In this document: piece by piece, positions 1 to 11,478 of the stretch
Position numbering within the stretch: position 1 is the first letter of the stretch
How the letters are laid out: each line of letters starts with the position of its first letter
NCBI GenBank assembly: GCA_003254925.1
Contig: QANZ01011063.1
Location: 1-64,000 of the forward strand
Length of the DNA: 64,000 bases
Origin: Chamaecrista fasciculata
Lineage: Eukaryota > Streptophyta > Magnoliopsida > Fabales > Fabaceae
Direction of reading: 5' to 3'
Position numbers and translations under genes: made by a program
Notes under the pieces: model-generated
Seen by the model: only the letters and a program-made list of their open reading frames with translations
Told to the model about the DNA's origin: nothing
Databases searched by the model: none

Positions 1-3000
1 CTTAATCACCAATATAATCAATAACAATCACCCATAATTCTCTCCATTCAAAATCAATCAAAATAACAGTCAGCCTTATTCTCTGAAACGGAATGTAGGG
101 ATACCCATGATTCTCCTTCAATATTAATGCATTAAGCCATTAAAGCATCAACTATTGATTTGAAAAAATATCTTCTAAATTTCAAATTATATACCATGAT
201 GTTCGGATATCAAAAAACAAATTTCTTATTAACATCTGAAGATTTTTCACATATTCTCTCACATCTCCTATATAAGATTTATATACTTTCATCATCCATC
301 AATTATTTTATTTGCCGTCAAAATTTTATTCTTATATCATTATCATCAATGGCTTCCCTATTCTTTCATCTCTAACTCCACTCTCAATTTCCCAAATCTC
401 TCACGTCTCTCTATCACTATTTTTCGTTGCAGGTGTTGATTATAAGGAATCTGTTCAAAGGAATTAACTTAATCCATATCAAGTCCACCATCGCTCCTTC
501 TGAAAACGCATACTATAAATGCCATTGTTACAAAATTTCATGGTAATCACACACATTCTTTCTCTCCCTCTTTCTCTGTATGTTCTTTATCTTGCTTCCT
601 ATCCTTCTTCGGTTATTTTATCATCCATGCTACTCTAATATAGAAATGGGCAATGACAAATTAAAGTTTGCTTAAATTTATGTGATTTAAGTGTTTGATT
701 TGATCTGGAAAGTCTATTGGTGAGTGATGACAGATATTCAAGATCACAAAAGATACATCAATTGGCTATTTTGCTACATTTCAGTTCCTTTCTACATCTT
801 GGTGACAGATATTCAACTTCAAGCTTCTCATATTTTCTACCTACATTATTTTAGTTTATTGCATAATTTAAATGAATTAACATCAGGGAGAGTATGATTC
901 GAAAGGGTGCTTCAGTAGAGAACAAAACAGTGACTGTGCGTGGGCTTCTCTATTTTTTTATGAAGATATGACCTTCTCGAGTTCAAGAGGGACAAGATAG
1001 AGGTTTTTGAAACATGTGGTGAATGGGTGATCTTTTCTAAATTTTAACAATGCACACTTGCTTTTGAAATTTCTCATCTATTTTTCTTCATTGTTCTCAA
1101 CTCATTCATTTTTTTGCCTTTTATGGTTATTGATGGCCAATGTTACTTTTCTTTCATTCATGTCAAGAAGAAATTTAAGGGATGTGACTCCATCTTGGCG
1201 TTTTTAGTGGCAAATCTCACTTTCATGTAAGACTAATGCTGAAAGTTTGTATTTTAATTTCTTTTCTCTTTTTTGCATCAATTTTGCTGAAGTAATATTT
1301 TGTTATTCAAATTGGTTTCGTCTTCCTTATTTCCTGTAACCATAATGCAACACCCCATCTCTCTTCTATTTTTTTTTTTTGTAATTCTCGCATGGCCTCA
1401 TTCCTTATTATAGTTTATGAGAAGCTGATGAATTTAAGAGAAAACTTGGAGTCAATGCAGAAACAAGGTATTTCAAAGCCTCGACCAACATATTAGATCT
1501 AATTCATCACTCATCTTCCCACTTCTCAATTGGTAAGATTTTCATTTGATCTATTAACTACCCGAGGATGTTATCAAATTAGGTATATGATCTCTTCTTA
1601 TTTTAATTTTTCTTTGTTTTCAAATCAAACATCCACCATCCTTGCAAATATGTTTCTATCAATTTTCATTAACAATGGCATCCTTACAGTCCCTCACTAC
1701 TATTCATCTTACCCATGTAAGATGTGCACCATAAGAGGTTTAGTTCATTTTCCTCGTGCATTGATAGTAGTTTCTTTTGGATGTTTTTTTATTTCCTTTG
1801 GATGAACTACATAATCAATAGTGTTTATTATTTTCCTCATTATTTTATTGACTGCAGAAATACAATGAGAAATTCTTAAGCATGGCACTTCTAAAGCCAA
1901 GAAGCCCTTCCATGTGGTCTATAGTATTAATATTTATGTTATGCCAAAAAAAATTTATGTGCAACATGTATGGCTAAAGTCATAGCCCACAAGAAGTGGC
2001 AATGTGTTAACGGCCTTAGTCTAATCTATAAAAATCCCTTCTATTTTGCACTTTATCTATCTTGGTTATCTATTACCAAAACAAAAATTTGTTCTACTTT
2101 TGATTCGTTTGATTGATTAGTCTAGAGAATAAAAATTCTGTTTTGTAATAGTCTAGATTTATTTCTCTTTTTCATCTCATTATTTTTCAACATGTATATT
2201 ATCTATTGATGAGTTTGTATTTTGTTTTTTGGCCAACAGTTTGTATTTAGTTATAGGAATATCAAGAAAATACAAAATTCATAAATGAGTGGTCTCTCTA
2301 TCACCCAAGTGCATAACACTACTCACAAGGATGAATCAATTTTTAATAGACATTTTTACTATAAATCAAAGATGCAACAATTTTTTACCAAAAAAAAAAA
2401 AGATGAAACAATTTTTTAAATTATATGGTCTGAAATACAATTAGATTGATATTTAAAAATAAAACACAATAAGAATAAAAATGAAAAAGAGAAGTATGAC
2501 AATGGCCGTAAAACACATGATTATCTTTTTTATGGTGCTCCTAATTAAAGTGACATCTTCACTTTTTAAGAATTAAAGTTTAAGCCAANATTTGGAACAA
2601 GGAGCATAACTGGGGGACCAAAATAGGACTTTGGCCTTATCTTTTTTATGGTGCTCCTAATTAAAGTGACATCTTCACTTTTTAAGAATTAAAGTTTAAG
2701 CCAAAATAGTGAATAAAATTTTGTTTTTTTATTTTTAATTTGCATTTATTTTGTACATTTCCTAAAATTTAGAAAGTAATTTTAAGAAAATAATGTTGTA
2801 AACCAAATAGAAAATGTGAAGAAGGGAAAATAAAGAGACAAAATAGATACGCAAATTAATTCTTAAAAAGACTTAATTCTTCAGGAAATATCCTATATGC
2901 TCCATTCTGATTAATCAAAACATATATTTGTTATACTATATGGAAAATAAAAAATAAAACTTGAGAATATCAATGCTTGATTTTCGTGTTGGTATTCTAC

Positions 3001-3535
3001 TAATAAATCATCATTCCCTCCACTTTTAGATTATGAAATTTTGAATTGTTGCATTCAATTGGTCACTAGGTTTCAAAATCCATAATCAAATGTTAAAGAA
3101 TCTTCTTGATTTTAACTATATATAGTCTATCTCATTAAGTGAAATACATCACTTCATTTTCAACATTTCAACATTTTCATATAATCAATAACAAATATAT
3201 ATTTTGTGTTTCCCTTTTTATTGCTTGAGATGGGTCGGGTCGCGTCTTTTGAGATGGATTGGGTGTGTAATTAAAGTTTGGATGAAATGTGATGAGGTGA
3301 CACTTAATGGTGAATTTGGATAGTAAGTTAATAAAAGGATGTTAATTGCCCAAAATTAAAGTCTCAAGGATCTCTACACAATTTTACAACTCATGAATAT
3401 TATGTGTACCTCATTTAAAATCCAGGGGTTTTCTATTCAATTAAGTCTTATTTTTTAAGTTTGAAAATTATCCTTTTACTATATGAATATTATGAACAGT
3501 AAAAAATAAATAAATTAATTACTCAAATATTCTTT
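1..3535. other. Non-coding leader region, no gene recognised
   Basis: This AT-rich stretch holds only short open frames of up to about 90 codons, none with a recognisable domain. Pyrimidine-rich tracts around 540-600 and 1,320-1,400 could be intron or UTR sequence of a gene lying off the left edge, but I cannot support an exon. A direct repeat around an N is listed separately. Confidence 0.5.
2521..2704. repeat. 68-bp perfect direct repeat flanking an assembly N
   Basis: Positions 2521-2588 and 2637-2704 are identical, and the single N at 2589 directly follows the first copy. The 47 bases between them do not resemble the flanks. A perfect duplicate next to an ambiguous base is typical of a badly joined contig, although a true tandem duplication cannot be excluded. 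Confidence 0.85.
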
Positions 3536-4450
3536 AGGGTAAATTATAGATTAGGTACTCATGGTATGCTCGATTCTCACATTGGTATTGTATGATTTTT
3601 TAAATTTCACTTAGGGACTTGAGCTTCTCGCCGTTAAGCAGTTAGGGTAGCTATAGTTTTCTTCCCTCAATTTTAATTGAAAATGCTGACATGCGTTTAT
3701 ATGACTCAGTAAAAAAAATCCAATTTTGGTCCTCAAACTATCGGATGAGTTTTATTTTGGTCATAAAACTATTTTTTATTTTATTTTGATCCTTAAACTT
3801 CCACATTTGTTTTGTTTTTTGTCCAAAAAATGTGATTTCATATGGTTTATACTATTATTTTTCTTTAAATATAGGGGTAATCATGAGTCGATTTTTCACT
3901 CGAGAGTCGAGACCTAGCCCGATTAAACTCGGGCAAAGCTGAGCCAAACCAGGCCACTTTATTAAAAAAAATCATATTTTTTTTTTATTTTACCCATTTA
4001 GAATTTGATAGTTGATTTTTATATCTAATTCATAACAAATTAACAATAAAAATTCTGATTAAATCGAATTTCAGAGAGCAAAACGGAACAAATGTGAAAG
4101 TTTGAGGACAAAGTGAAACCGAAAATAGTCTTTATGACCAAAATGAAACTTACCTCATAGTTTGAAAACCATAACTGATATTTTAACCATAGTGGAAACT
4201 AACAACTAAGATGCAAGAGAAATCAATGACTAAAATACAATAGAAATCGACGACTGAGATATAATAGAAAGCAATGGTTAAGATCGTTCCAAGTCAACAT
4301 TTTCCATTAAAATTGACGGAACAAAACTATAAGTACCTTAACTGCTTAACGACGAGAAGCTCAAGTCTTTAAGTGAAACTGGTAAAACACACATCACCAA
4401 TATGAGAAACGGGGCATACTACGGGTACGGGGTACCTAATCTGTAATTTA
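3536..4450. mobile_element. Foldback (MITE-like) element, about 0.9 kb
   Basis: The left end (GGGTAAATTATAGATTAGGT) and the right end (ACCTAATCTGTAATTTA) are inverted copies. The similarity continues inward: the GAGCTTCTCGCCGTTAAGCAG stretch on the left is mirrored near 4340 on the right. A second pair of inverted arms, built from 'ggtcctcaaactat' and its complement, sits inside. There is no open frame of note. The long inverted arms and lack of coding capacity fit a non-autonomous DNA transposon. Confidence 0.7.
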
Positions 4451-5240
4451 ATTTTTTTTTAAAGATGTAAACGCTCAATACTCTTCAATCTATAATATAG
4501 CGTGTTTATATATATATATGTTACACCGAAATGAAGAATGGCCTTCTGATATAGGTTGTCCTGAGATGATGGAGAAGGTATAGCAGTTATCATTCACTTG
4601 CTCATTGTGTCATCAAGAAGCAATCACTTGGCTTTGCAGCACCCATTTTTCGTATTAGTATTTGTAATAGTGTATCACGTATATATAAATAAGTTATGTA
4701 CTTATATTTAATATTCTTCAGGTGGAAATCTCTATTTTCAATTTCTTAGTTCTGCTACACAAGTATTCGTTTTTAGTTCTTTATATTTAGCGTTTTTTCT
4801 TTTTATTATGGTTTTTGAACATTATAAACTCTCCATATATACATTTCTCATTGTATACCATATTCTTATTGTATATTACTTTTGTGGCTTAGATCAATAT
4901 CAAATGTTTATATATACTGCAAATTATAAATTAACGCTCTCAACTGTTATTGTAACATATTACATCATGTTGAATAGTTTTGTTACTTCGAGGTTTGTAT
5001 TCGGCATATATATATATATAGAAATATATTCCTATGTACGCATTATTCAATTCGTTCGTTCCACAACATTGGAATTAACTATTTCATATTATTTCCATAT
5101 AGTTTCGTTTTTCTGTGTTGGCGATATTTACGATAATGCATAAGTATACTTTGTTAGCCGATATTTTATACTATATGGCCCAACATCAGATGATTTAAAT
5201 GTTTTTCCATTAATTCATGTTTCTTTGTTTATTTTTGTAG

Positions 5241-8200
5241 TTGCTTCAAGTGGTATTATTGTATCTCAACTTATTCCTGGTGGTCGTACTGCACATTCAC
5301 GTTGTGCGATTCCATTACAATGTCATGAAGATTCTACTTGTAATATTCCTCAAGGGAGTGATCTGGCTGAATTACTATTGCATACGAAGTTGATAATATG
5401 GGATGAAACTCCGATGACAAACATGTTGGGAATTCAGGGCGCCTAAGGCAGCGGAAGCAAAAACTGTAAATTAAAATTTTTAAACGCCCAGGTCCTAGAA
5501 TTCCCGAACGGATCCGCTAGCTGAATTTAAAACCTTTGGTTAGTGGTATACCTCACGAGTTTCAATCGGTTTAGTTGAACGGGGCGTTTCCAAGAAGTCC
5601 ATGTGACGCGTCCTTCATCTGCCAGTAATCCACACGAACAGTTTCGGAGATGCCTAGGTGCTAGCCTCCTTCACTTCTCCAAGTGAATCTAGAACCTTTA
5701 TCTACGGTGTTCTTTAAATTCAAGAACTCTTCTTGAATTATCAAGAACTGTTTGGTGCCTTGATCAAGAATCTGATTCTTGATCTCACACAACCTTGTCA
5801 CACAATATTAAACTCTTTAATATTGTGCGCCACTTTCTTTCTCTAGGAAAGCAAGGATGCGATTTTCTCTCTCTCTCCTCACCAAAGGCAAAATCGAATT
5901 TTCCCTTGTGAAGAACTAGGCTAAGTCGACTTTTCTAATGTGCATGAGGCTCTCACCCTTTTGTGATTTCACTCTCAAGAATCCAATTCTCAAGTTGTGA
6001 ATTCTCTCTCTAACCTAGAGCAAAAATCGAAATTTTCTCTCTCTTGGTTAACCATTAAAAAGTCGACTTATGGCTTGCCTATTTATAGGGTTTGGGGACT
6101 TTGATAATTATAATTTCAGGAAACCTTAAAATCATATAATTATCAAACCATAAGATTATGATATCTTCATATCAAAATTTTATGACTTGATTTCCAATTT
6201 AAAATATTACCATAATATTAAAATTGGAATCAAAATGCAATCTTGGAGAATCAATTTGGAAGATCAAATCTTCCAAGATCTCTCTCAAGCCCATGCGCCA
6301 ACTCCCCTTATTATCTTGTTGGAATTTAATAAATCAAAATAACTAACTAACTCTTAGATAGTTATAACTAATTTGTTATTTTCCAACAATATTGAATTAA
6401 AAAATTACCATAATATCTTTAAGTCAATCTCACCAAATCTAAAACTCTAGTTTATTGAATTAAAATATTACATTAATATTTTAAGTCCAATTAGACTAGG
6501 ATTTTCGACTTGCCCTATAAGTCATGAATTAAAATATTACTTTAATATATTTAATTCATCCATTTGAAATCTAGATCAAATCTAATTTGAATTTCAAACT
6601 TCAAGCCATGACTTTAATTAATAAAACATTTTTATTAATTAAATTCCTTGTAAATATGAGGCGCCAACCTCATCCTATTTAATCCTAATATTAGTGAATT
6701 TAATAAATCAATAATTTCCTAACTCTTAGGAATATTATTTAATTTATAATTCCCCTAATGTTATAAATAGGAATATAATTGTAAATAGCCTAATCCAATT
6801 ATCTATTTAACAATTATCATATATATATATATATTTAAATTTGTCTCACAAATCTAAATATTATATATCTGTAGATAATTTATTCAAGACAAGACTTCAT
6901 GTCCCACAATTAGTTATGTCTTAAACGGTGTCACAAATGTGACCCACGAATTAGGGTTAACTCGTGTTCCAGCTTGGCATCTGGTTCCTGCTCGTGTGTG
7001 ACCCAGCAGGCCCCACGTGAAGTTGGCAGTAAATCATCTCATGACTTACAAGTCGAGAGCGGACTCTAGCAAGCCATCACGACTACCCAAAACACGTGAG
7101 TTATCGTTTAACCCCTAAACGACTTAACCTTAGTACCATCTTGTCCAGATCCCTTTTTGTCCTACGATATTTTGGTAAGGATCAGGCATGGGAAAGTCAT
7201 CCAAAATCCAAACCTCAACTTTCTCGATTTCCTGAGTAAGTCCCAATATCCAGTGTGGCCACACATTCCCTTGGACAGACTCGTCGAGGGGCCCAGTTAA
7301 ATATCTCCCATCTCTATGAGGGACAAAATTCCATCTTGGTCAACCACATTCCTCAGCACGACAATCAACCAAACCCGTACTCAGCCCTTATGGCTACCCT
7401 GTTACGGATAACGTTAGACTAAGCCAAAGCTTGACAACTGTAATGCCGGAATAGTCAAGACCTCAGGTCTAAGGGCATCATGACAGATTGTACAGGAGAG
7501 ACCAGCTAATGACTGAACCCATGCAGAACTCTCCGGGTCGGTCCAGCAACTTGTAACTCTTACATAATTGCACCATGACTCTCGTCCCAGCATCTAGTGC
7601 GTGCATCTCCATGCACCGAGGTCATGCTGGTCTTGGTTCAATTCAAGTTCCCACTCGAATGAGCGACCAGGGACAGTTTAGATTAACTATCTCATAATTA
7701 ATCATGGACTGTTATCATAGTAAACATGCTAATAATATGATAACCATTAATTTATCTCCATAAATTAATTGATATGTTCCAAACATATCTATAGGATGAT
7801 TGGCCCTAGGGCGTAATCTCCATCAAAACAAAAACTGCTTTGAAGCGCTTGAAATATCTTTGAAGGACATAATGCGGGTTAATGACCCAGCTGCGTCTGA
7901 CTTGATTTTTGGGGGCAAAGTTGTTGTTTTTGGTGGAGATTTTAGACAGATACTTCCTGTCATTCTCAAGGGCACAAGGCAAGATATAGTGTTCGCATCT
8001 ATTAATTCTTCATATATTTGGTCTTACTGTAGAGTGTTGTTTTTAACAAAGAATATGAGGCTGACTCAAGATAGTACTGATCCTGATTCCTTACGTTTGA
8101 GGGAGTTCTCTAAATTTATTCTAAGAATTGGTGACGGTAAAATCGGCGACGAAATATTTGATGGTGAATTTGAAGTCAAGATTCCTGACGACTTGCTTAT

Positions 8201-8942
8201 TTCTTCTTGTTTGGATCCTATTCAAGCAATCACCAATTCAACGTATCCTGATTTTATCAATAGATATCATTTATTGGATTACTTTGGTGATCGAGCTATT
8301 TTGGCTCCAACCCTAGAGGACGTAGGTGAAATTAATGATTACATGCTTGATCGTCTTCCTGGTGAGGAGAAAGTGTATCTTAGTGCTGACTCTATATGTC
8401 TTTCAGACACGGCGCCATCGGATGATAGTGAGACGTACACAACAGAATTCTTGAATTCTGTAAAGGGTTCTAGCCTTCCTAATCATATGATCATTCTCAA
8501 GGTTGGCGCTCCTATTATGTTGATTCGTAACATTGACAGATCGTTGGGGTTGTGTAATGGAACAAGACTTATTGTTTCACGTCTTAATGATCACGTGATT
8601 GAGACTGTTATCACTTCTGGCAAGTTCACTAACGAGAAGGTACTTATTGCTCGGATGAATATCACGCCTTCTGATTTTAAACTTCCATTTAAGTTCCAAC
8701 GTAGGCAATTCCCTATCATGCTCTGTTTTGCAATGACCATAAATAAGAGTCAAGGTCAATCACTATCTAACGTTGGGTTATATCTTCGTCGTTCGATTTT
8801 TTCACATGGCCAACTTTATGTTGCAATCTCTAGAGTTCGTTCGAGGGCTGATTTAAAAATTTTGATATGCCATGACGATTCTACTCTAACGGAGAAAACT
8901 AAGAACATTGTTTATCGTGAAGTTTTGCAGAGCATTAATTAG
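5241..8942 (+). pseudogene. Helitron PIF1-like helicase, 5'-truncated and split by a solo LTR
   Basis: Two coding blocks belong together. Block one (5241-5423) follows an acceptor-like TTTTTGTAG and encodes the VASSGI and PGGRTAHSR motifs, then a Walker B-like LIIWDETPMT. Block two (7831-8942) continues directly with NCFEALE, then FGGDFRQILPVI (motif III), and ends with the TINKSQGQS and VAISRVRSR motifs of superfamily 1B helicases. Removing 5424-7825 and one copy of the 5-bp duplication restores an uninterrupted frame. The Walker A motif (GGTGKT) and the upstream Rep domain are absent, so the product could not be an active helicase. The family normally unwinds DNA during rolling-circle transposition. 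The long open second block suggests the damage is fairly recent. Confidence 0.88.
5424..7825. mobile_element. Solo LTR (2,402 bp) inserted in the Helitron helicase
   Basis: The element begins TGTTGGG and ends CTCCATCA, so it has TG...CA termini. It is flanked by perfect 5-bp target-site duplications AAACA (5419-5423 and 7826-7830). It has no internal coding region, primer-binding site or polypurine tract. It aligns end to end with the element at 32919-35046, including the shared 'gcagcggaag' near the start and 'gattggccctagggc' near the end. That pattern fits a solo LTR left by recombination between the two LTRs of a full retrotransposon. The superfamily cannot be decided without internal domains. 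Confidence 0.88.
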
Positions 8943-9310
8943 ACCTTTGTTTCACTGTTAGGTAGCAAGTATTTCTATTCGGTTAATTGTAAGAATGATA
9001 TACTTTTTTTATTCCACATGTTGGCACAGATTTTGATAATGGCATGTTAATATGCTTCCTTTTGTTATTTTCGTATTCATTTTTCTCATGTTATTATGGG
9101 AGTTTTATTTCTTTGTTATGGATGAAATTTCCTTTTTTGTTTTAATGACATCTTTGATTTTCATGTTCTCTCTTCATTTATGCTGCTTGAGTTATACTTA
9201 TGTTTCTAAGCACACGCATATATATACAGATAAATATATATTTTTTTTTGTATTATGAATTTGGGTCGTATTAGTCCTTTTTTTTTCTTACACTTGATAC
9301 ATTTTCACTG

Positions 9311-9390
9311 TGGAGAAAGTTCTAATTTCATGGATGAATACCACTAAGTATGTTGTATATCGTGAAGTTTTCCATAGTATTAAATTTGTT
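9311..9390 (+). repeat. Degenerate copy of the helicase C-terminal coding end
   Basis: The stretch around 9345-9390 encodes a peptide close to the helicase C-terminus (TKYVVYREV against TKNIVYREV at 8,910-8,935). It lies about 440 bp downstream of the helicase stop codon and inside the Helitron. It looks like a diverged partial duplication of the last coding segment. Confidence 0.55.
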
Positions 9391-9748
9391 GGTAAGATTT
9401 TTTTTATGTATGTGGTCAAACATTCTATTTGTATCCTCATTCTTTTGTGTCTCATTTTTTTTTCAATTCTCTTTCGGTTATCGTTCTAGATTTATATAGT
9501 CATTTTTAGTTAGTTAGTTTAGACTGGGTCTTTAAGAATAATCGTAGGTTCAGGTCTGTGTATAATAATATTCCCTATATTATAACTTCTATTTTTCTTT
9601 TATTCTTCATTCCGATAATTCTATAAATTGTCAGACTATCTTTTTTATTTTCAATTAACTATGAGTTAACTTTTATTATTTTTCTATCTCCTTCATCATT
9701 TTCAAATTATTTTTTTATTTTTTATTTAGGCATCTGCTGGCTTGAAGC

Positions 9749-9776
9749 CCCGCGCATCGCGCGGGTTGGAGGCTAG
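9749..9776 (+). other. Helitron 3' terminal hairpin and CTAG end
   Basis: CCCGCGC (9749-9755), loop ATC, and GCGCGGG (9759-9765) form a perfect 7-bp stem. TTGGAGG and the terminal CTAG (9773-9776) follow, and the next base is T. This is the standard Helitron terminator arrangement. Confidence 0.9.
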
Positions 9777-10261
9777 TTTTTTGTTATACGTGAGATGTAT
9801 GTGAATTTTCTCAAGTCAATATCCCTAATATGTAATAATATATATAGTTACTTCATGTTTGGGAAGTATATTTCTAAATCGAGACAGATTTCTCTAAATC
9901 TTTGGAATTTGATCATCAAATAAATATTTAAAGAAATTATTATTTTGTTTAATTTGCAGATTCTTTAAGCATATATTTTCACATCTCAAGCAAAATCTTG
10001 AACCATAAAAGATGTCGGTACAAACATTCCCTTTGAAATTAATAGAGAATATTCATTGTATAAATATAGGTTAAATAATTTTCCAGTCCACTTGAGAACT
10101 CAATATATACATATACCTAGACATTTTCGTTCATTTAATTTGGCTTGAACTTTGAAACCAGTCAATCATATATAGGATTTATAGATTTTACTTGTATTTT
10201 TGCTCCCTTAAGTAATTAAATCAACCAAATCAAAATTTGAGTCAATAACAATTTTTTCTAA
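9777..10261. other. Spacer without recognised features
   Basis: This is AT-rich sequence between the Helitron end and the start of the segment duplicated around NPF B. No gene, RNA or clear repeat is visible. Confidence 0.5.
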
Positions 10262-10900
10262 GATATATAGTTGTATTAAAAAGATAGAATACTGTTACCC
10301 AAAAAAAAAAGATAGAATACAATATTCTTAAGATCTTCATTTATTAAGCTGTACAAAAATGATTGCTTGGTATGACAGAAAACAATTTTGAACTCAGGCC
10401 GAAAAAAAAAATTTTTGAACACTAAAATATATCAATATATGTATATATATGTGATAGTTTAAAAAAGTAAATTGCATTAACTTGAATTTATTATTATATT
10501 TTTAATTAAGTTATCAATTTAATTAAATAACTATTTATAAAAAATAGATTATTGGACCAGAATTTTTTGTGGTGCCGCATTTTTTTAACATGAAAATTGA
10601 ATGTATTTTCTTAAAAAAAAATATATCAAATATAATTTAATTAAAAATATAAAAAAATGTTAGTGCAATTTAAATTTGGTCTAACTTAAAAATCTAATTA
10701 ATTTGCCGTATTGAGTTTAATGTAATATATATTCTCCCAAACTATGTTGAACACGACGAATCAATTAAACCACAGTAAGAATTGATAGCCTCAACTTTTA
10801 AAGTTTGAAAGATCACATGATCTACCAATCAAAAAAACAAAAAAGATCACATGATCCAAATTACTATTTTCATATTTTTTTAAAAAGAAAAAACATATCA

Positions 10901-11210
10901 AACTCTTTTACTACCCAAATTATGATATCTACATTAATAGAAGAACATCTTTTGTACCACAAGCAATACATTGAACTTATTATACATAAACCTATCAATA
11001 GTGAAAATATATCAAAACTCTTTTACTACCCAAATTATGATATATACATTAATAGAAGAACATCTTTTGTACCACAAGCAATACATTGAACTTATTATAC
11101 ATGAACCTATCAATAGTGAAAATCTATCAAACTCTTTTACTGCCCTATGATCTCTACATTAATAGAAGAACATCTTTACTACCACAAGCAATACAATCTT
11201 CCTCTTCTTT
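10901..11210. repeat. 115-bp tandem repeat, about 2.7 copies, in the NPF A promoter
   Basis: Units start at 10901, 11016 and 11130, each with CTCTTTTACTACCCAAAT or a close variant, then ACATTAATAGAAGAACATC, then CCACAAGCAATACA. The third unit is partial and slightly diverged. The NPF B promoter has one copy only, near 22430-22500. The array ends about 270 bp upstream of the NPF A start codon, so it may affect expression. Confidence 0.9.
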
Positions 11211-11407
11211 ATCTAACCCAGTTACATTGAACCCATTACACTTGAATCTAATACAATCTTCCTTGGGATTTAGATTTTCTTTTATACATTACATTGTTTT
11301 ATCAGTATACCCTGCAAAAAATTCTCTGTATATCAAATGAAAAATCTAGTGCATTTATACTTTCAAATCATCCTTGATACTCTTCTTTGTTCAGAGTTTT
11401 CAAGGCC

Positions 11408-11414
11408 TATAAAA
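11408..11414 (+). promoter_or_regulatory. TATA box of NPF A
   Basis: TATAAAA lies 71 bp upstream of the start codon in a context conserved at the paralogue (22722-22728). This predicts a short leader of about 40 nt. Confidence 0.65.
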
Positions 11415-11478
11415 TCCATAGTCCATTCACAGATTTTTCACTTAGAAAGTGAAAGAAACCAAAGCAACAGGGAAAAAA

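Larger units (their letters stand above)
4489..9776 (+). mobile_element. Helitron, truncated and containing a nested solo LTR
   Basis: The right terminus has the classic Helitron form: a GC-rich hairpin (9749-9765) followed seven bases later by CTAG, with a T after it. The left terminus is proposed at 4489, where A is followed by TCTATAATATAG, giving the expected A/T target dinucleotide. The element carries a PIF1-like helicase fragment in the sense direction. No Rep (HUH) nuclease domain is visible, so the copy is non-autonomous. Without the 2.4 kb nested LTR the element would be about 2.9 kb. The right end is well supported. The left end rests on the dinucleotide rule and the position of the helicase. 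Confidence 0.7.

Noticed and set aside
5225..5446. A separate 73-aa gene at 5225-5446
   Set aside because: Only the part up to 5423 is Helitron helicase. The last codons are LTR sequence.
8577..8759. Minus-strand frame within the helicase
   Set aside because: It is the shadow of the helicase coding frame and has no independent motif.
9052..9258. 68-codon hydrophobic protein after the helicase
   Set aside because: T-rich Helitron tail sequence produces Phe/Leu runs. There is no start context or family match.
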